This document shows, in pieces, positions 16,286 through 24,929 of a stretch of DNA of 64,000 nucleotides. Position numbers and translations under genes: made by a program. The stretch's first letter is position 1, and every line of letters begins with the position of its first letter. The stretch lies in NCBI RefSeq assembly GCF_000015725.1, contig NC_008825.1:1550001-1614000 (forward strand). The letters run 5' to 3'. Under the pieces are notes generated by a model. That model ran no database searches. It was not told the DNA's origin and worked only from the letters and a program-made list of their open reading frames with translations. Source of the DNA: Methylibium petroleiphilum PM1. Lineage in GTDB: Bacteria; Pseudomonadota; Gammaproteobacteria; Burkholderiales; Burkholderiaceae_C.

Positions 16286-18148
16286 ATGATGTTCCTGCGC
16301 CGCCACGTCGACCGCTTCCTCAGGTCTGCCTTGTTCGGCCTCGCGCTGGCCGGCGCCGCTGCGGCCGGTGTCGCTGCGCCGGGCGCCGGCCCGGCCGCCT
16401 GGAGCGGCGATCTGCGACCGATCACCGCCGACCAGTGGAACGCCGAGCGCGCGGCGCATCTGCTGGAGCGGGCCGGCTTCGGTCCCACGCCCGAGGAGAT
16501 CGCGCGCTTCGCCGCGATGACGCCGCAGCAGGCGGTGGCCACGCTGGTGCGGCCGCAGGGCATCGACAACAGCCACCTGCCGCCGTTCGACGCCTCCGAC
16601 ATCCACGAGCCCGGCCTCGAACCGTTTCCCGCCAGCCGGCCGGCCACCACCGAGGCGGCCAAGGCGCGCGGCGAGGCGCTCGGCGTGGCCGCCAAGCCCG
16701 AGGGCAACCGTCGCCTGCAGCCGGTGGTCAACAAGTTCTTCTACTGGCTGCGCGCCAGCCGCCTGGAGACGCACCGCGTCGCCTACTGGTGGGCCAACCG
16801 CATGCTGCTGACGCAGCGGCCGCTGGAAGAGAAGATGGCGCTGTTCTGGCACGGCCACTTCGCCACCCATGAGGACAAGGTGCGCGACGCGCGCAAGATG
16901 CTGCAGCAACTGCAGCTGTTCCAGGCCAAGGGCCTCGGCAACTTCCGCGAGCTGATGATCGGCGTGGCCCAGGACCCGGCGATGCTGGCCTTCCTGGACG
17001 CCGGCGTGAACGTGAAGGGCGCGCCCAACGAGAACTTCGCGCGCGAGATCATGGAGATGTTCACCATGGGGGTGGGCAACTACAGCGAGCGCGACATCCG
17101 CGAGGCGGCGCGCGCCTTCACCGGCTGGAACTACGACGACCTGCGCTTCGTCGTCAACCGCGCCCAGCACGACGACAGCGACAAGCTCGTGTTCGGCCGC
17201 CGCGGCCCGTTCGACGGCGTGCAGGTCATCGACCTGATCCTCGAGCAGCCGGTCACGGCCGAATACCTGGCCGGGCGCATCTACCGCTACCTGGCGCGCG
17301 ACGAGATCACACCCGAGCTGCGCAAGCGCCTCGGCGCCGTGCTGCGCGACAACCGCTACGAGATCGCGCCGCTGCTCGAAGCCATCTTCCTGTCGCGCGA
17401 CTTCTACAGCCCCGAGGTGGTGGGCACGCGCATCAAGAGCCCGGTGGAGCTGGTCGTCTCCACCTACCGCAAGCTCGGCCTGAAGGACGTGCCGGGCGTG
17501 CCCGACTTCAACGACGTGACCGGCGCGCTCGGCCAGCACCTGCTGTACCCGCCCACCGTGGCCGGCTGGGCCTACGGCCGCAGCTGGATCACGCCGGGCC
17601 TGCTGATGGAGCGCGGCAATTTCGCGCGCGACGTCCTGTTCCCCGACTTCACCGCGCTGCCCCACGACCGTTTTCCGACCAACGCCACCGGCCTGGAGAT
17701 CCAGGCGGTGCACGAGCGCATCTCGCGCGGGCTCGACATCACCGCCGCCACCGTGCCCGAAGGCAAGGACATGGCGGGCGGCGAGGCGATGGCCATGTCC
17801 AACCGCATGAGCGACCGCGACGAGGAGTTCAACACCCGCTACGGCAGCTACCGCGGCTGGCAGAAGGCGGTGGAGGTCGTGAAGCCCATCCCGCGCACGA
17901 TGGCGCGCGTGGACCTGAGCGGCCTCGTCGTCGCCAGCGGCAGCCGGACCACGGCCGATGCCGTCGACGCGCTGTCGCGCCGCTTCCTGAGCGCGCCGAT
18001 CAGCGCTGCGCAGCGCACGGCCTGGGTCGAGTTCCTGACGCGCGAGCTGGGCACCGACCGCATCGAGCGCGCTGCCACCTACATGGAGGACGGCCTGCGC
18101 ATGCTGCTGCACCTGATGCTCGCCAGTCCCGACTACCAGCTCGGATGA
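16286..18148 (+). CDS. DUF1800 domain-containing secreted protein
   Basis: A 620-residue exported protein with signal sequence FGLALAGAAAAGVAAPGA. The start was placed at MMFLRRH rather than an upstream Arg-rich extension. DUF1800 hallmarks include AAHLLERAGFGPTPEEI, the MALFWHGHFAT segment, NENFAREIMEMFTMGVGNY and AARAFTGW. The family pairs constantly with a DUF1501 protein, which follows here 16 bases later. The pair is thought to be exported; its function is unknown. No catalytic residues are defined. Confidence 0.9.
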   Translation: MMFLRRHVDRFLRSALFGLALAGAAAAGVAAPGAGPAAWSGDLRPITADQWNAERAAHLLERAGFGPTPEEIARFAAMTPQQAVATLVRPQGIDNSHLPPFDASDIHEPGLEPFPASRPATTEAAKARGEALGVAAKPEGNRRLQPVVNKFFYWLRASRLETHRVAYWWANRMLLTQRPLEEKMALFWHGHFATHEDKVRDARKMLQQLQLFQAKGLGNFRELMIGVAQDPAMLAFLDAGVNVKGAPNENFAREIMEMFTMGVGNYSERDIREAARAFTGWNYDDLRFVVNRAQHDDSDKLVFGRRGPFDGVQVIDLILEQPVTAEYLAGRIYRYLARDEITPELRKRLGAVLRDNRYEIAPLLEAIFLSRDFYSPEVVGTRIKSPVELVVSTYRKLGLKDVPGVPDFNDVTGALGQHLLYPPTVAGWAYGRSWITPGLLMERGNFARDVLFPDFTALPHDRFPTNATGLEIQAVHERISRGLDITAATVPEGKDMAGGEAMAMSNRMSDRDEEFNTRYGSYRGWQKAVEVVKPIPRTMARVDLSGLVVASGSRTTADAVDALSRRFLSAPISAAQRTAWVEFLTRELGTDRIERAATYMEDGLRMLLHLMLASPDYQLG

Positions 18149-18164
18149 ACAGGAAGGCCCCGCG

Positions 18165-19397
18165 ATGAGCGCTTCGTCCCACACGCCCGCACGCCCCGCC
18201 CTGACGCGGCGCGCGCTGCTGCAGGCCGGCGTCGGCGGCCTCGTGCTGCCTTCCGCCTTCGCCGCGATGGCGCAACCACCGGCCGCGGTGCCGGCGTCCG
18301 ACCGGCGCCGCATCCTCGTGGTGCTGGAGATGTCGGGCGGCAACGACGGCCTGAACACCGTGGTGCCCTACGCCGACGACACCTACTACCGGCTGCGGCC
18401 CAAGCTCGGCATCCCCGCCCAGCGCCTGCGCCGCATCGACGACCACCACGGCTTCAACCCCGGCCTGGCGGGCTTCGAGCGGCTCTACAAGGACGGCAAG
18501 CTCGCCATCGTGCACGGCTGCGGCTACGACAACCCGAACTTCTCGCACTTCTCGTCGATGGCCTATTGGCACACCGCCGCGCCCAACAGCGGTGAGGAGT
18601 ACGGCTGGGTCGGCCGCCTGGCCGACGCGATGCGGCCCGACGGCGCCAGCAACTTCATCGTCAACATCGACGCCACGCAATCGCTCGCGGTGCGCAGCCG
18701 GCGCCACGTGCCGGTGGTGTTCGACGACCCGGAGAAGTTCGTCCGCGAGGGCTTCTTCGAGGAGCGCGGCCTGCTCGACCGGGTCGAACCGTCCGAAGCC
18801 TCCGACAGCGCCAACCGCCGTTACCTGCGCGACATCGCCCGCAGCGCCCGCGATGCCTCCGAACTGGTGCGCCAGGCGTGGTCCAAGTACTCGACGCCGG
18901 TCGACTACGGCGTGCTGCCGGTCGACCTGCCCAAGGTCGCCTCGCTGATCGCCGCCGGCCTGCCGACGCAGCTCTATTACGTGGCCTACCGCAACAACGC
19001 CTTCGACACCCACGTGCACCAGGCCGACCTGCACCAGCGCCTGCTGACCTACGTGTCCGACGGCGTGCTGGCCTTCATGCGCGACATGGAGCGCATCGGC
19101 CGCGCCGACGACGTGGTGCTGATGGCGTTCTCGGAGTTCGGCCGCCGCGTGCCCGAGAACACCAGCCTCGGCACCGACCACGGCACCGCCGGCCCGATGT
19201 TCATCGTCGGCAAGCCGGTGAAGGGCGGGCAGTACGGCCGGCCGGTCAGCCTGACCGAGCGCACGCCCGACGACAACCTGCGCCACACCACCGACTTCCG
19301 CCGCACCTACGCCACCGTGATGGACGGCTGGTTCGGCCGCACCGACACGCAGGCGGTGCTGCGGGGGCGCTTCGAGAGCTTTCCGCTGTTTGCTTGA
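18165..19397 (+). CDS. DUF1501 domain-containing Tat-exported protein
   Basis: A 410-residue protein with a twin-arginine signal (LTRRALLQAGVGGLVLP, cleavage near AMAQ). The core shows ILVVLEMSGGNDGLNTVVPY, YDNPNFSHFSSMAYWHTA, FDTHVHQADLHQRLL and EFGRRVPENTSLGTDHG. DUF1501 belongs to the alkaline-phosphatase-like superfamily, and the Asn, Asp and His residues in these motifs resemble metal-site positions. It follows DUF1800 closely with its own Shine-Dalgarno-like GGAAGG upstream. Substrate is unknown. Confidence 0.9.
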   Translation: MSASSHTPARPALTRRALLQAGVGGLVLPSAFAAMAQPPAAVPASDRRRILVVLEMSGGNDGLNTVVPYADDTYYRLRPKLGIPAQRLRRIDDHHGFNPGLAGFERLYKDGKLAIVHGCGYDNPNFSHFSSMAYWHTAAPNSGEEYGWVGRLADAMRPDGASNFIVNIDATQSLAVRSRRHVPVVFDDPEKFVREGFFEERGLLDRVEPSEASDSANRRYLRDIARSARDASELVRQAWSKYSTPVDYGVLPVDLPKVASLIAAGLPTQLYYVAYRNNAFDTHVHQADLHQRLLTYVSDGVLAFMRDMERIGRADDVVLMAFSEFGRRVPENTSLGTDHGTAGPMFIVGKPVKGGQYGRPVSLTERTPDDNLRHTTDFRRTYATVMDGWFGRTDTQAVLRGRFESFPLFA

Positions 19398-19819
19398 TAG
19401 AGGTTGCAATGCGGGTCCCTGGGTGCGGGCGCCGCGCCGGGCCGCTGTGTTGCGTTCATGTCCCCCGAGCCCGCCCTCCGGTCGGGCTCTCCTCCTTTAC
19501 TTCACTCCACACAGCGGCCCGTCTCGGCGCTTCGATACACCGTGGACTGCGGGAGGTTGAAGACCTTCGCACGCCACGGTAATGCGTGCGACCAGGGCGT
19601 CGGGTGAATGGCGCAGCGAAGTAGAGGAGGAGAGGCCAGCCCGTCGGGCTGGGCTCGGGGGACATGAGCGGAGCCGTTCACCCGATGGCCTGGTCAGCAA
19701 CTCTCAACAGAGGCAAGCGGCAGAACTCCAAACCGACCCCCATCGCCAACAAGGCCAACCGACTTCGGCAATGATGCTTCCGTGCGCGGACGGCCGCGCC
19801 CGCGGCCCGGAGGACGGCA
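19398..19819. other. 422-base intergenic region with a long inverted repeat
   Basis: No convincing gene is seen here. The stretch contains two large inverted-repeat arms (19457-19503 and 19618-19666) about 114 bases apart, each with its own GC-rich hairpin. The first 59 bases after the DUF1501 stop and the last 150 bases before the HExxH gene hold nothing recognisable beyond the latter's Shine-Dalgarno GGAGGA at about 19809-19814. Confidence 0.6.
19457..19666. repeat. Imperfect inverted repeat, arms 47 and 49 bases
   Basis: The left arm (19457-19503) begins CATGTCCCCCGAGCCC and ends TCTCCTCCTTTACTTC. The right arm (19618-19666), read on the other strand, begins CATGTCCCCCGAGCCC and ends TCTCCTCCTCTACTTC. 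Each arm also holds an internal hairpin, GAGCCCG/CGGGCTC on the left and CCAGCCCG/CGGGCTGG on the right. This composite form resembles dispersed palindromic repeats or the ends of a small non-autonomous element. No open reading frame of note lies between the arms, and no second copy was noticed in the window. Confidence 0.6.
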
Positions 19820-20371
19820 ATGCTCGACGCGGCGCTCTTGAGCTATCTGATGGCGGCCGCTGCGCGCCTCTCGGGCTACGACCCGGTGCCGCTCGAACAG
19901 CTGCCCTCGGTCCATCTGATGCCGGCCTCGGTGATCCGCTCGCAGGTCTGTCCGGTGCAGCCGCAGACCTGTGCCGACATGGTGGCCATCTACGACAACA
20001 CCCGCAGCCGCATCCTGATCAGCGACGAGCTCGATCCGCACAGCAGCCACGACAGCTCCTTCATCGTGCACGAGCTCGTGCACGTGCTCGAGTTCCGGCG
20101 CAAGGCCTCGGGCTACCAGCAGGACTGCGAGGAGACGCTCGCCTCCGAACGCACCGCCTACCGTGCCCAGAACCTCTACCTGCGCGAGCAGGGGCGCCCG
20201 GAGCGCTACGGCGGGCAGCTGCAGCAGATGGTGTGCGCTCGCGAGCAGCCGCCCGGCGCCGGCACGATGCGGCTGGAGATGGCGCCGGTCGGATCGCGAG
20301 ACGAGATGGCGCTCGAGGGGTTCATGCAGGATCTCGGGCGCCGACGTTCGGCGAACGCTCCGCCGCGCTGA
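19820..20371 (+). CDS. Hypothetical protein with HExxH zinc-protease-like motif
   Basis: A 183-residue protein starting at the ATG six bases after GGAGGA. It contains VHELVHVLEF (HELVH at residues 84-88), the gluzincin-type HExxH zinc signature, followed by CEETLASERTAYRAQ, where a Glu near 105-110 could be the third ligand. Three Cys at about 44, 51 and 103 may form disulfides. The N-terminus is hydrophobic (LLSYLMAAAARL) but is not a clear signal peptide. A role in peptide cleavage is inference; a non-catalytic relative is equally possible. Its last 50 bases overlap the convergent glycosyltransferase gene. Confidence 0.65.
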   Translation: MLDAALLSYLMAAAARLSGYDPVPLEQLPSVHLMPASVIRSQVCPVQPQTCADMVAIYDNTRSRILISDELDPHSSHDSSFIVHELVHVLEFRRKASGYQQDCEETLASERTAYRAQNLYLREQGRPERYGGQLQQMVCAREQPPGAGTMRLEMAPVGSRDEMALEGFMQDLGRRRSANAPPR

Positions 20372-21392
20372 GCGTCTCCTCCGACGCTCGGTGGCCGTCG
20401 ATCGGCCGCAGTGCGGCCAGGAACTGCTGCGTCGCGCGTGCCCACGAATACTGCTCGCCGTGGCGGCGCACCGCGTCGCGCGGCAGCTGCAGCGCGCGCA
20501 GGCAGGCCTCGCGCAGGTCCGTGTGCAGCACGCCGCCGCCGGAGCGGCCCACCACGTCGATCGGGCCCGGCACCGGGAAGGCGGCCACCGGCGTGCCGCA
20601 GGCCATGGCCTCGGCCATCACCAGCCCGAAGGTGTCGGTGACGCTCGGGAAGACCATCACGTCGGCGCTGCGGTAGAGCGTGGCCAGCGCCGGGCCGTCG
20701 AGCACGCCGAACCAGCGCACGCCCGGATAGCGCGCCTCCAGGCGGGCCCGCGACGGGCCTTCGCCGGCGATCCATTTCTCGCCGGGCAGGTCGAGCTTCA
20801 GGAAGGCGTCGACCTGCTTCTCCACCGCGACCCGGCCGACGTAGAGGAACACCGGGTGCTCGGCGCGCGGCAGTCGCGCGCCCTCGGCGCTGAACAGGCC
20901 CAGGTCGACACCGCGCGACCACCAGCGCGCATGCCGGAAACCGCGGGCGCGCAGGTCGTCCACGATGGCCGGCGTGGGCGTCAGCGTGCCCAGCCCGGCA
21001 TTGTGAAAGCGCCGCAGCAGCGCATAGCTCCAGGCCGTGGGCAGGCGCGTGCGCGCGTGCACGTATTCGGGAAAGCGGCTGTGGTACGCGGTGGTGAACG
21101 GCCAGCCGCGCGAGCGGGCCACCGAGCGGGCCAGCCAGCCCAGCGGGCCCTCGGTGGCGATGTGCAGGCAGTCGGGCGCGAAGGCGTCGATGCGCCGCGC
21201 CACGCCGCTGCGCGTGGCGAGCGCCAGCTCGATCTCCGGGTAGCTGGGGCAGGGCACGCTGCGGAAGCCCTGCGGCGACAGCAGCTCCACCTCGTGGCCC
21301 AGCTTCTGCAGTTCGCGGCGCGTCATCTTCAGCGTGCGCACCACGCCGTTGACCTGCGGTTCCCAGGCGTCGGTGACGATCATCAGCTTCAT
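20322..21392 (-). CDS. Glycosyltransferase family 4 (GT-B, GDP-mannose-type)
   Basis: A 356-residue GT-B glycosyltransferase. N-terminal donor/acceptor features include VTDAWEPQVNGVVRTL, where the Gly-rich NGV is typical. The C-terminal nucleotide-sugar domain shows FLYVGRVAVEKQVDAFL, GEGPSRARLEARYPGV and the EX7E region FPSVTDTFGLVMAEAMACG. The closest known relatives transfer mannose or other hexoses to diacylglycerol or phosphatidylinositol, but donor and acceptor are inference. The start overlaps the stop of the LplT-type gene (ATGA). The pairing with a lysophospholipid transporter supports a lipid-related role. Confidence 0.88.
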   Translation of the reverse strand: MKLMIVTDAWEPQVNGVVRTLKMTRRELQKLGHEVELLSPQGFRSVPCPSYPEIELALATRSGVARRIDAFAPDCLHIATEGPLGWLARSVARSRGWPFTTAYHSRFPEYVHARTRLPTAWSYALLRRFHNAGLGTLTPTPAIVDDLRARGFRHARWWSRGVDLGLFSAEGARLPRAEHPVFLYVGRVAVEKQVDAFLKLDLPGEKWIAGEGPSRARLEARYPGVRWFGVLDGPALATLYRSADVMVFPSVTDTFGLVMAEAMACGTPVAAFPVPGPIDVVGRSGGGVLHTDLREACLRALQLPRDAVRRHGEQYSWARATQQFLAALRPIDGHRASEETLSAAERSPNVGARDPA

Positions 21393-22657
21393 GCGTTCTC
21401 CGGTGTGGCGTTGGGAAGCGGTGCGCGGTGGGCGCCCTGGCTCGTGTGGCGGCGGTGCAGCGCGGTGATCGCGGCGGTGGCCAGCGCCACCAGGGCGCCG
21501 AAGCCCCAGATCAGCAGCGCCAGCGGCAGGCCGGCTGCGGTCAGCGCGGCATAGAGCGCCAGCAGCGCCAGCACGCCCAGGTTCTCGTTGAAGTTCTGCA
21601 CCGCGATCGAACGGCCGGCGCTCAGCAGCGTGTGGCCGCGGTGCTGCAGCAGCGCGTTCATCGGCACCACGAAGAAGCCGGCGCAGGCGCCCACCGCGGC
21701 CAGCAGCGGCGCGGCCGCCATTGGCTGCTCGATGACCGTCATCCACGGCACCAGCAGGCCCATCGCGATGCCGAGCGGCAGCACCCGCGTGGCGTTCGGC
21801 AGGCTCAGCCAGCGACCGGCCGCCACGGCCCCGGCGATCAGGCCGAGCGCGGTCGCGATCTGCAGCCCTGCGGCTTCGTGCAGATCCAGCCCCAGCGAGT
21901 GCTCGGCCCAGCGCAGCACGACGAACTGCAGCGTCGCGCCGACGCCCCAGAACAGCGTGGTCACGGCCAGAGAAACGCGACCGGCCGGATCGCGCCACAG
22001 CCGGCCGTTGTCGTCGGCGAACTGCCGCAGCAGCCGGCCCGGCGCCACGCGCGGGTAGCGCGCGCCGCTGTCCGGGATGCACAGGTTCAGCACGCCGGCC
22101 AACACGAACAGCGCCAGCACCGTGAGCAGCGCCGGCAGCAGCTGCGTGCCGCCGGTCGGCAGCGCCTGCGCCAGCGGCGGCAGCCAGGGCGCGGCGGTCT
22201 GCGCCGACGGGCTGACCAGCAGGCCGCCGAGCGCGGTGCCGAGCAGGATGGCGCCGACGGTGCAAACTTCGATCCAGCCATTGGCCGCCACCAGCCGGGC
22301 CGGCGGCAGCAGCTCGGTCACCAGCCCGTACTTGGCCGGCGAGTAGGCGGCCGCGCCGATGCCCGCCAGCGTGAAGGCCAGCAGCGGGTCACCGCCGGCG
22401 ACCAGCAGCGCGCAGGCGCCAGCCTTCAGCCCGTTGCTGACGAACATGACGCGCGCCTTCGGCCGGGCGTCGGCCAGTGCGCCCACGAAGGGCGCGAGCA
22501 GCACGTAGGCGAGCGTGAAGCCTAGCTTGAGCAGCGGGGCCCACCACAGCGGCGCGCCGAGCTCGTCCAGGCGGGCGATCGTGACGATCAGCAGCGCGTT
22601 GTCGGCGAGGCCCGAGACGAACTGCGCGGCGATGAGGACGTGGAAGCCGGTGGGCAC
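21389..22657 (-). CDS. lplT: Lysophospholipid transporter LplT-type MFS protein
   Basis: A 422-residue major-facilitator protein with about 12 hydrophobic segments, including FVSGLADNALLIVTIA, PLLKLGFTLAYVLLAPFVGALADA, YSPAKYGLVTELLPP and VGACAGFFVVPMNALLQHRGH. The FVGALAD segment and the SAGRSIAVQNFNENLG motif match LplT, which flips lysophospholipids inward for reacylation. No acyltransferase partner (Aas) is fused or adjacent. It overlaps the glycosyltransferase gene by four bases, so the two form an operon. Confidence 0.88.
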   Translation of the reverse strand: MPTGFHVLIAAQFVSGLADNALLIVTIARLDELGAPLWWAPLLKLGFTLAYVLLAPFVGALADARPKARVMFVSNGLKAGACALLVAGGDPLLAFTLAGIGAAAYSPAKYGLVTELLPPARLVAANGWIEVCTVGAILLGTALGGLLVSPSAQTAAPWLPPLAQALPTGGTQLLPALLTVLALFVLAGVLNLCIPDSGARYPRVAPGRLLRQFADDNGRLWRDPAGRVSLAVTTLFWGVGATLQFVVLRWAEHSLGLDLHEAAGLQIATALGLIAGAVAAGRWLSLPNATRVLPLGIAMGLLVPWMTVIEQPMAAAPLLAAVGACAGFFVVPMNALLQHRGHTLLSAGRSIAVQNFNENLGVLALLALYAALTAAGLPLALLIWGFGALVALATAAITALHRRHTSQGAHRAPLPNATPENA

Positions 22658-22763
22658 GAGGCGGGGGCGGGCGCCGGCGGTGCGCCGGCCGCCCGATTGG
22701 ATGACGCGCCCGTGGCGGCGTCGTGACCGCGGCGTGACCGGCGCGTGTCGGCGCCGCGCCGGC

Positions 22764-23357
22764 TCAGCCGCGCACCAGCTTGTTCACCAGCTCGGCGGTG
22801 CTGCCGGCGGCGTACTTGCGCAGCAGCCGGGCGCGGTAGATGTCGACGGTGCGGTGGCTCACGCCCAGCACCTTGCCGATCTGCTTGCTGGTCTGGCCCT
22901 CGATCAGCAGCGCAGCCACCTCGCGCTCGCGCGCGGTGAGCCCGGCGCGGCCGGCGGGCGTGAGCGGGCGCTGCGAGGACAGGTCCTCGAAGCTCCAGAT
23001 GCCGGCCTCGTGCGGCGTCTCGCGGTTGATGGCGCGGCCCATCACGTGGCACCAGAACAGCTCGCCGCGCGGATTGCCGGGTTCACGTTTCATGATGCGG
23101 TCGTCGGCGTAGCGGCCGTGGCGGTCGAGCTTGAGCAGGATGCGCGCGCCGGTGCGCTCGAACTCGTCGTGGCTCGGGTAGAGCACCTCGAAGGACTGGC
23201 CGATCAGCGCCTCGCGCGGCGAGCGGAAGATCTCGGCCACCGCCTGGTTGCAGTCGACGATCTTGCGGTGGCTGGAGATCACCAGGCCCACCGGCGCCAG
23301 CTCGAAGGCGCCGCGGTGGTCGATGGTGGCGACGGCGGCAAGAGAGGCGCTAGTCAT
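22764..23357 (-). CDS. PAS-LuxR transcriptional regulator
   Basis: A 197-residue regulator with an N-terminal PAS domain (residues about 15-125: [27 protein letters not shown] and [12 protein letters not shown]) and a C-terminal LuxR/FixJ helix-turn-helix ([42 protein letters not shown], read in pieces). There is no receiver domain, so it probably senses a small molecule or redox state through PAS. It is divergent from scoAB with 74 bases between the starts, and a perfect palindrome lies in that gap. It probably controls scoAB and itself. Confidence 0.85.
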   Translation of the reverse strand: MTSASLAAVATIDHRGAFELAPVGLVISSHRKIVDCNQAVAEIFRSPREALIGQSFEVLYPSHDEFERTGARILLKLDRHGRYADDRIMKREPGNPRGELFWCHVMGRAINRETPHEAGIWSFEDLSSQRPLTPAGRAGLTAREREVAALLIEGQTSKQIGKVLGVSHRTVDIYRARLLRKYAAGSTAELVNKLVRG

Positions 23358-23371
23358 TGCTTAGGCGATTG

Positions 23372-23389
23372 TACGTATGCGGATACGTA
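23372..23389. promoter_or_regulatory. 18-bp operator-like palindrome between the PAS-LuxR gene and scoA
   Basis: TACGTATGCGGATACGTA consists of perfect 7-bp arms around a 4-bp spacer. It lies 15 bases from the LuxR start and 43 bases from the scoA start, in the only intergenic gap between the divergent genes. This placement is what is expected for the binding site of the adjacent regulator. Binding has not been shown here. Confidence 0.6.
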
Positions 23390-23431
23390 GTACGCTGCGT
23401 GCTGGTGTCACCGCCCGATGGAGCGAACTGC

Positions 23432-24139
23432 ATGAACAAGGTCTACCCGAGCGCGAAGGCCGCGCTCGACGGCATCGTGAAGGACGGCCAGCTGCTGGCC
23501 GTCGGCGGCTTCGGCCTGTGCGGCATCCCCGAGGCCCTGATCGACGCGCTGCGCGACAGCGGCGTCAAGGACCTGACGGTGATCTCCAACAACGCGGGCG
23601 TCGACGGCTTCGGCCTCGGCAAGCTGCTCGACACGCGGCAGATCAGGAAGATGATCTCCAGCTACGTGGGCGAGAACAAGGAGTTCGAGCGCCAGTTCCT
23701 GGCCGGCGAGCTGGAGCTGGAGTTCACGCCCCAGGGCACGCTGGCCGAGAAGCTGCGCGCCGGCGGCGCCGGCATCCCGGCCTTCTTCACCAAGACCGGC
23801 GTCGGCACCATGGTGGCCGAGGGCAAGGAAACGCGCGAGTTCGACGGCGCCGTCTACGTGATGGAGCGTTCGCTGCTGCCCGAGGTGTCGCTGGTCAAGG
23901 CCTGGAAGGCCGACAAGAGCGGCAACCTGCTGTTCCGCCGCACCGCGCGCAACTTCAACCCGGCGGTGGCGATGGCCGGGAAGCTCACGGTGGTCGAGGT
24001 CGAGGAGATCGTCGAGACCGGCCACTTCGATCCCGACGCGGTGCACCTGCCCGGCATCTACGTGCACCGCATCGTGCTCAATGCCACGCCGGAAAAACGC
24101 ATCGAGAAGCGCACCATCACCGAGAAGGCGGGAGTCTGA
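23432..24139 (+). CDS. scoA: 3-oxoacid CoA-transferase subunit A
   Basis: A 235-residue alpha subunit of a succinyl-CoA:3-ketoacid CoA-transferase, which activates acetoacetate (ketone-body and polyhydroxybutyrate use) with succinyl-CoA as CoA donor. It shows [17 protein letters not shown], the CoA-binding-loop GGFGLCG, then [12 protein letters not shown] and [12 protein letters not shown]. The start is [12 protein letters not shown]; the longer frame from 23357 would run across the operator. It is followed two bases later by scoB. Confidence 0.93.
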   Translation: MNKVYPSAKAALDGIVKDGQLLAVGGFGLCGIPEALIDALRDSGVKDLTVISNNAGVDGFGLGKLLDTRQIRKMISSYVGENKEFERQFLAGELELEFTPQGTLAEKLRAGGAGIPAFFTKTGVGTMVAEGKETREFDGAVYVMERSLLPEVSLVKAWKADKSGNLLFRRTARNFNPAVAMAGKLTVVEVEEIVETGHFDPDAVHLPGIYVHRIVLNATPEKRIEKRTITEKAGV

Positions 24140-24141
24140 CC

Positions 24142-24780
24142 ATGGCCTGGACCCACGACCAGATGGCGGCACGCGCCGCCAAGGAACTGCACGACGGCTA
24201 CTACGTCAACCTCGGCATCGGCCTGCCCACGCTGGTGGCCAACTTCGTCGATCCGACGATCGAGGTGTGGCTGCAGAGCGAGAACGGCATGCTCGGCATC
24301 GGTCCGTTCCCGACCGAGGACGAGGTCGACGCCGACATCATCAACGCCGGCAAGCAGACCGTGACCACCCTCGCGGGTTCGTCGATCTTCGGCTCGCACG
24401 ACAGCTTCGCGATGATCCGCGGCGGCAAGATCAACCTCAGCATCCTGGGCGCCATGCAGGTCAGCGAGCACGGCGACCTGGCCAACTGGATGATCCCCGG
24501 CAAGATGGTCAAGGGCATGGGCGGTGCCATGGACCTGGTGGCCGGCGTGGGCCGCGTCATCGTGCTGATGGAGCACGTGGCGAAGAAGAAGGACGGCAGC
24601 ATCGACCTGAAGCTGCTGCCCAAGTGCACGCTGCCGCTCACCGGCGTGGGCGTGGTGAACCGCATCATCACCGACCTGGCCGTGATGGACGTGACGCCGC
24701 AGGGCCTGAAGCTCGTGGAGCTGGCCGCCGGCGTGACGCGCGAGGAAGTGCAGGCCAAGACCGGCGTGCCGCTGCGCTGA
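24142..24780 (+). CDS. scoB: 3-oxoacid CoA-transferase subunit B
   Basis: A 212-residue beta subunit. The catalytic Glu lies in [10 protein letters not shown] near residues 47-56, preceded by [34 protein letters not shown] and [16 protein letters not shown] are also diagnostic of this family. It would form the heterotetramer with ScoA. It is followed by a strong GC hairpin (24797-24839) that probably ends the transcript. Confidence 0.95.
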   Translation: MAWTHDQMAARAAKELHDGYYVNLGIGLPTLVANFVDPTIEVWLQSENGMLGIGPFPTEDEVDADIINAGKQTVTTLAGSSIFGSHDSFAMIRGGKINLSILGAMQVSEHGDLANWMIPGKMVKGMGGAMDLVAGVGRVIVLMEHVAKKKDGSIDLKLLPKCTLPLTGVGVVNRIITDLAVMDVTPQGLKLVELAAGVTREEVQAKTGVPLR

Positions 24781-24796
24781 GCCGCGCACCCGCAAA

Positions 24797-24839
24797 CAAC
24801 GCCCGCGCCGGGCCCTGAACGGGCACCGCGCGGGCGTTG
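24797..24839 (+). terminator. Terminator-like hairpin after scoB
   Basis: CAACGCCCGCGC pairs perfectly with GCGCGGGCGTTG over 12 bp around a 19-base loop, 17 bases after the scoB stop. There is no T-run after it, so rho-independent termination is plausible but not certain. Confidence 0.55.
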
Positions 24840-24894
24840 CCCCATCCGGCGCCCGCGGTGCAGGGTCTTCGGCCGAACCCGGCCTCGGCAGCCC

Positions 24895-24913
24895 TACAAT
24901 GAAAATCATTCGT
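24895..24913 (+). promoter_or_regulatory. Fur-like box upstream of the imelysin operon
   Basis: TACAATGAAAATCATTCGT matches the classical 19-bp Fur consensus at 13 positions, including the ATGA-AATCATT core. It ends 17 bases before the ATG of the first imelysin gene, so Fur-Fe2+ binding here would repress the operon when iron is plentiful. The match was made by eye. Confidence 0.6.
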
Positions 24914-24929
24914 ATTCACAGGACTGTCG

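Noticed and set aside
16166-18358. 730-residue open frame on the minus strand
   Set aside because: It lies wholly opposite the DUF1800 gene, has shuffled low-complexity composition (many Arg, His, Gly, Val) and no family motif; GC-rich third positions keep the opposite strand open.
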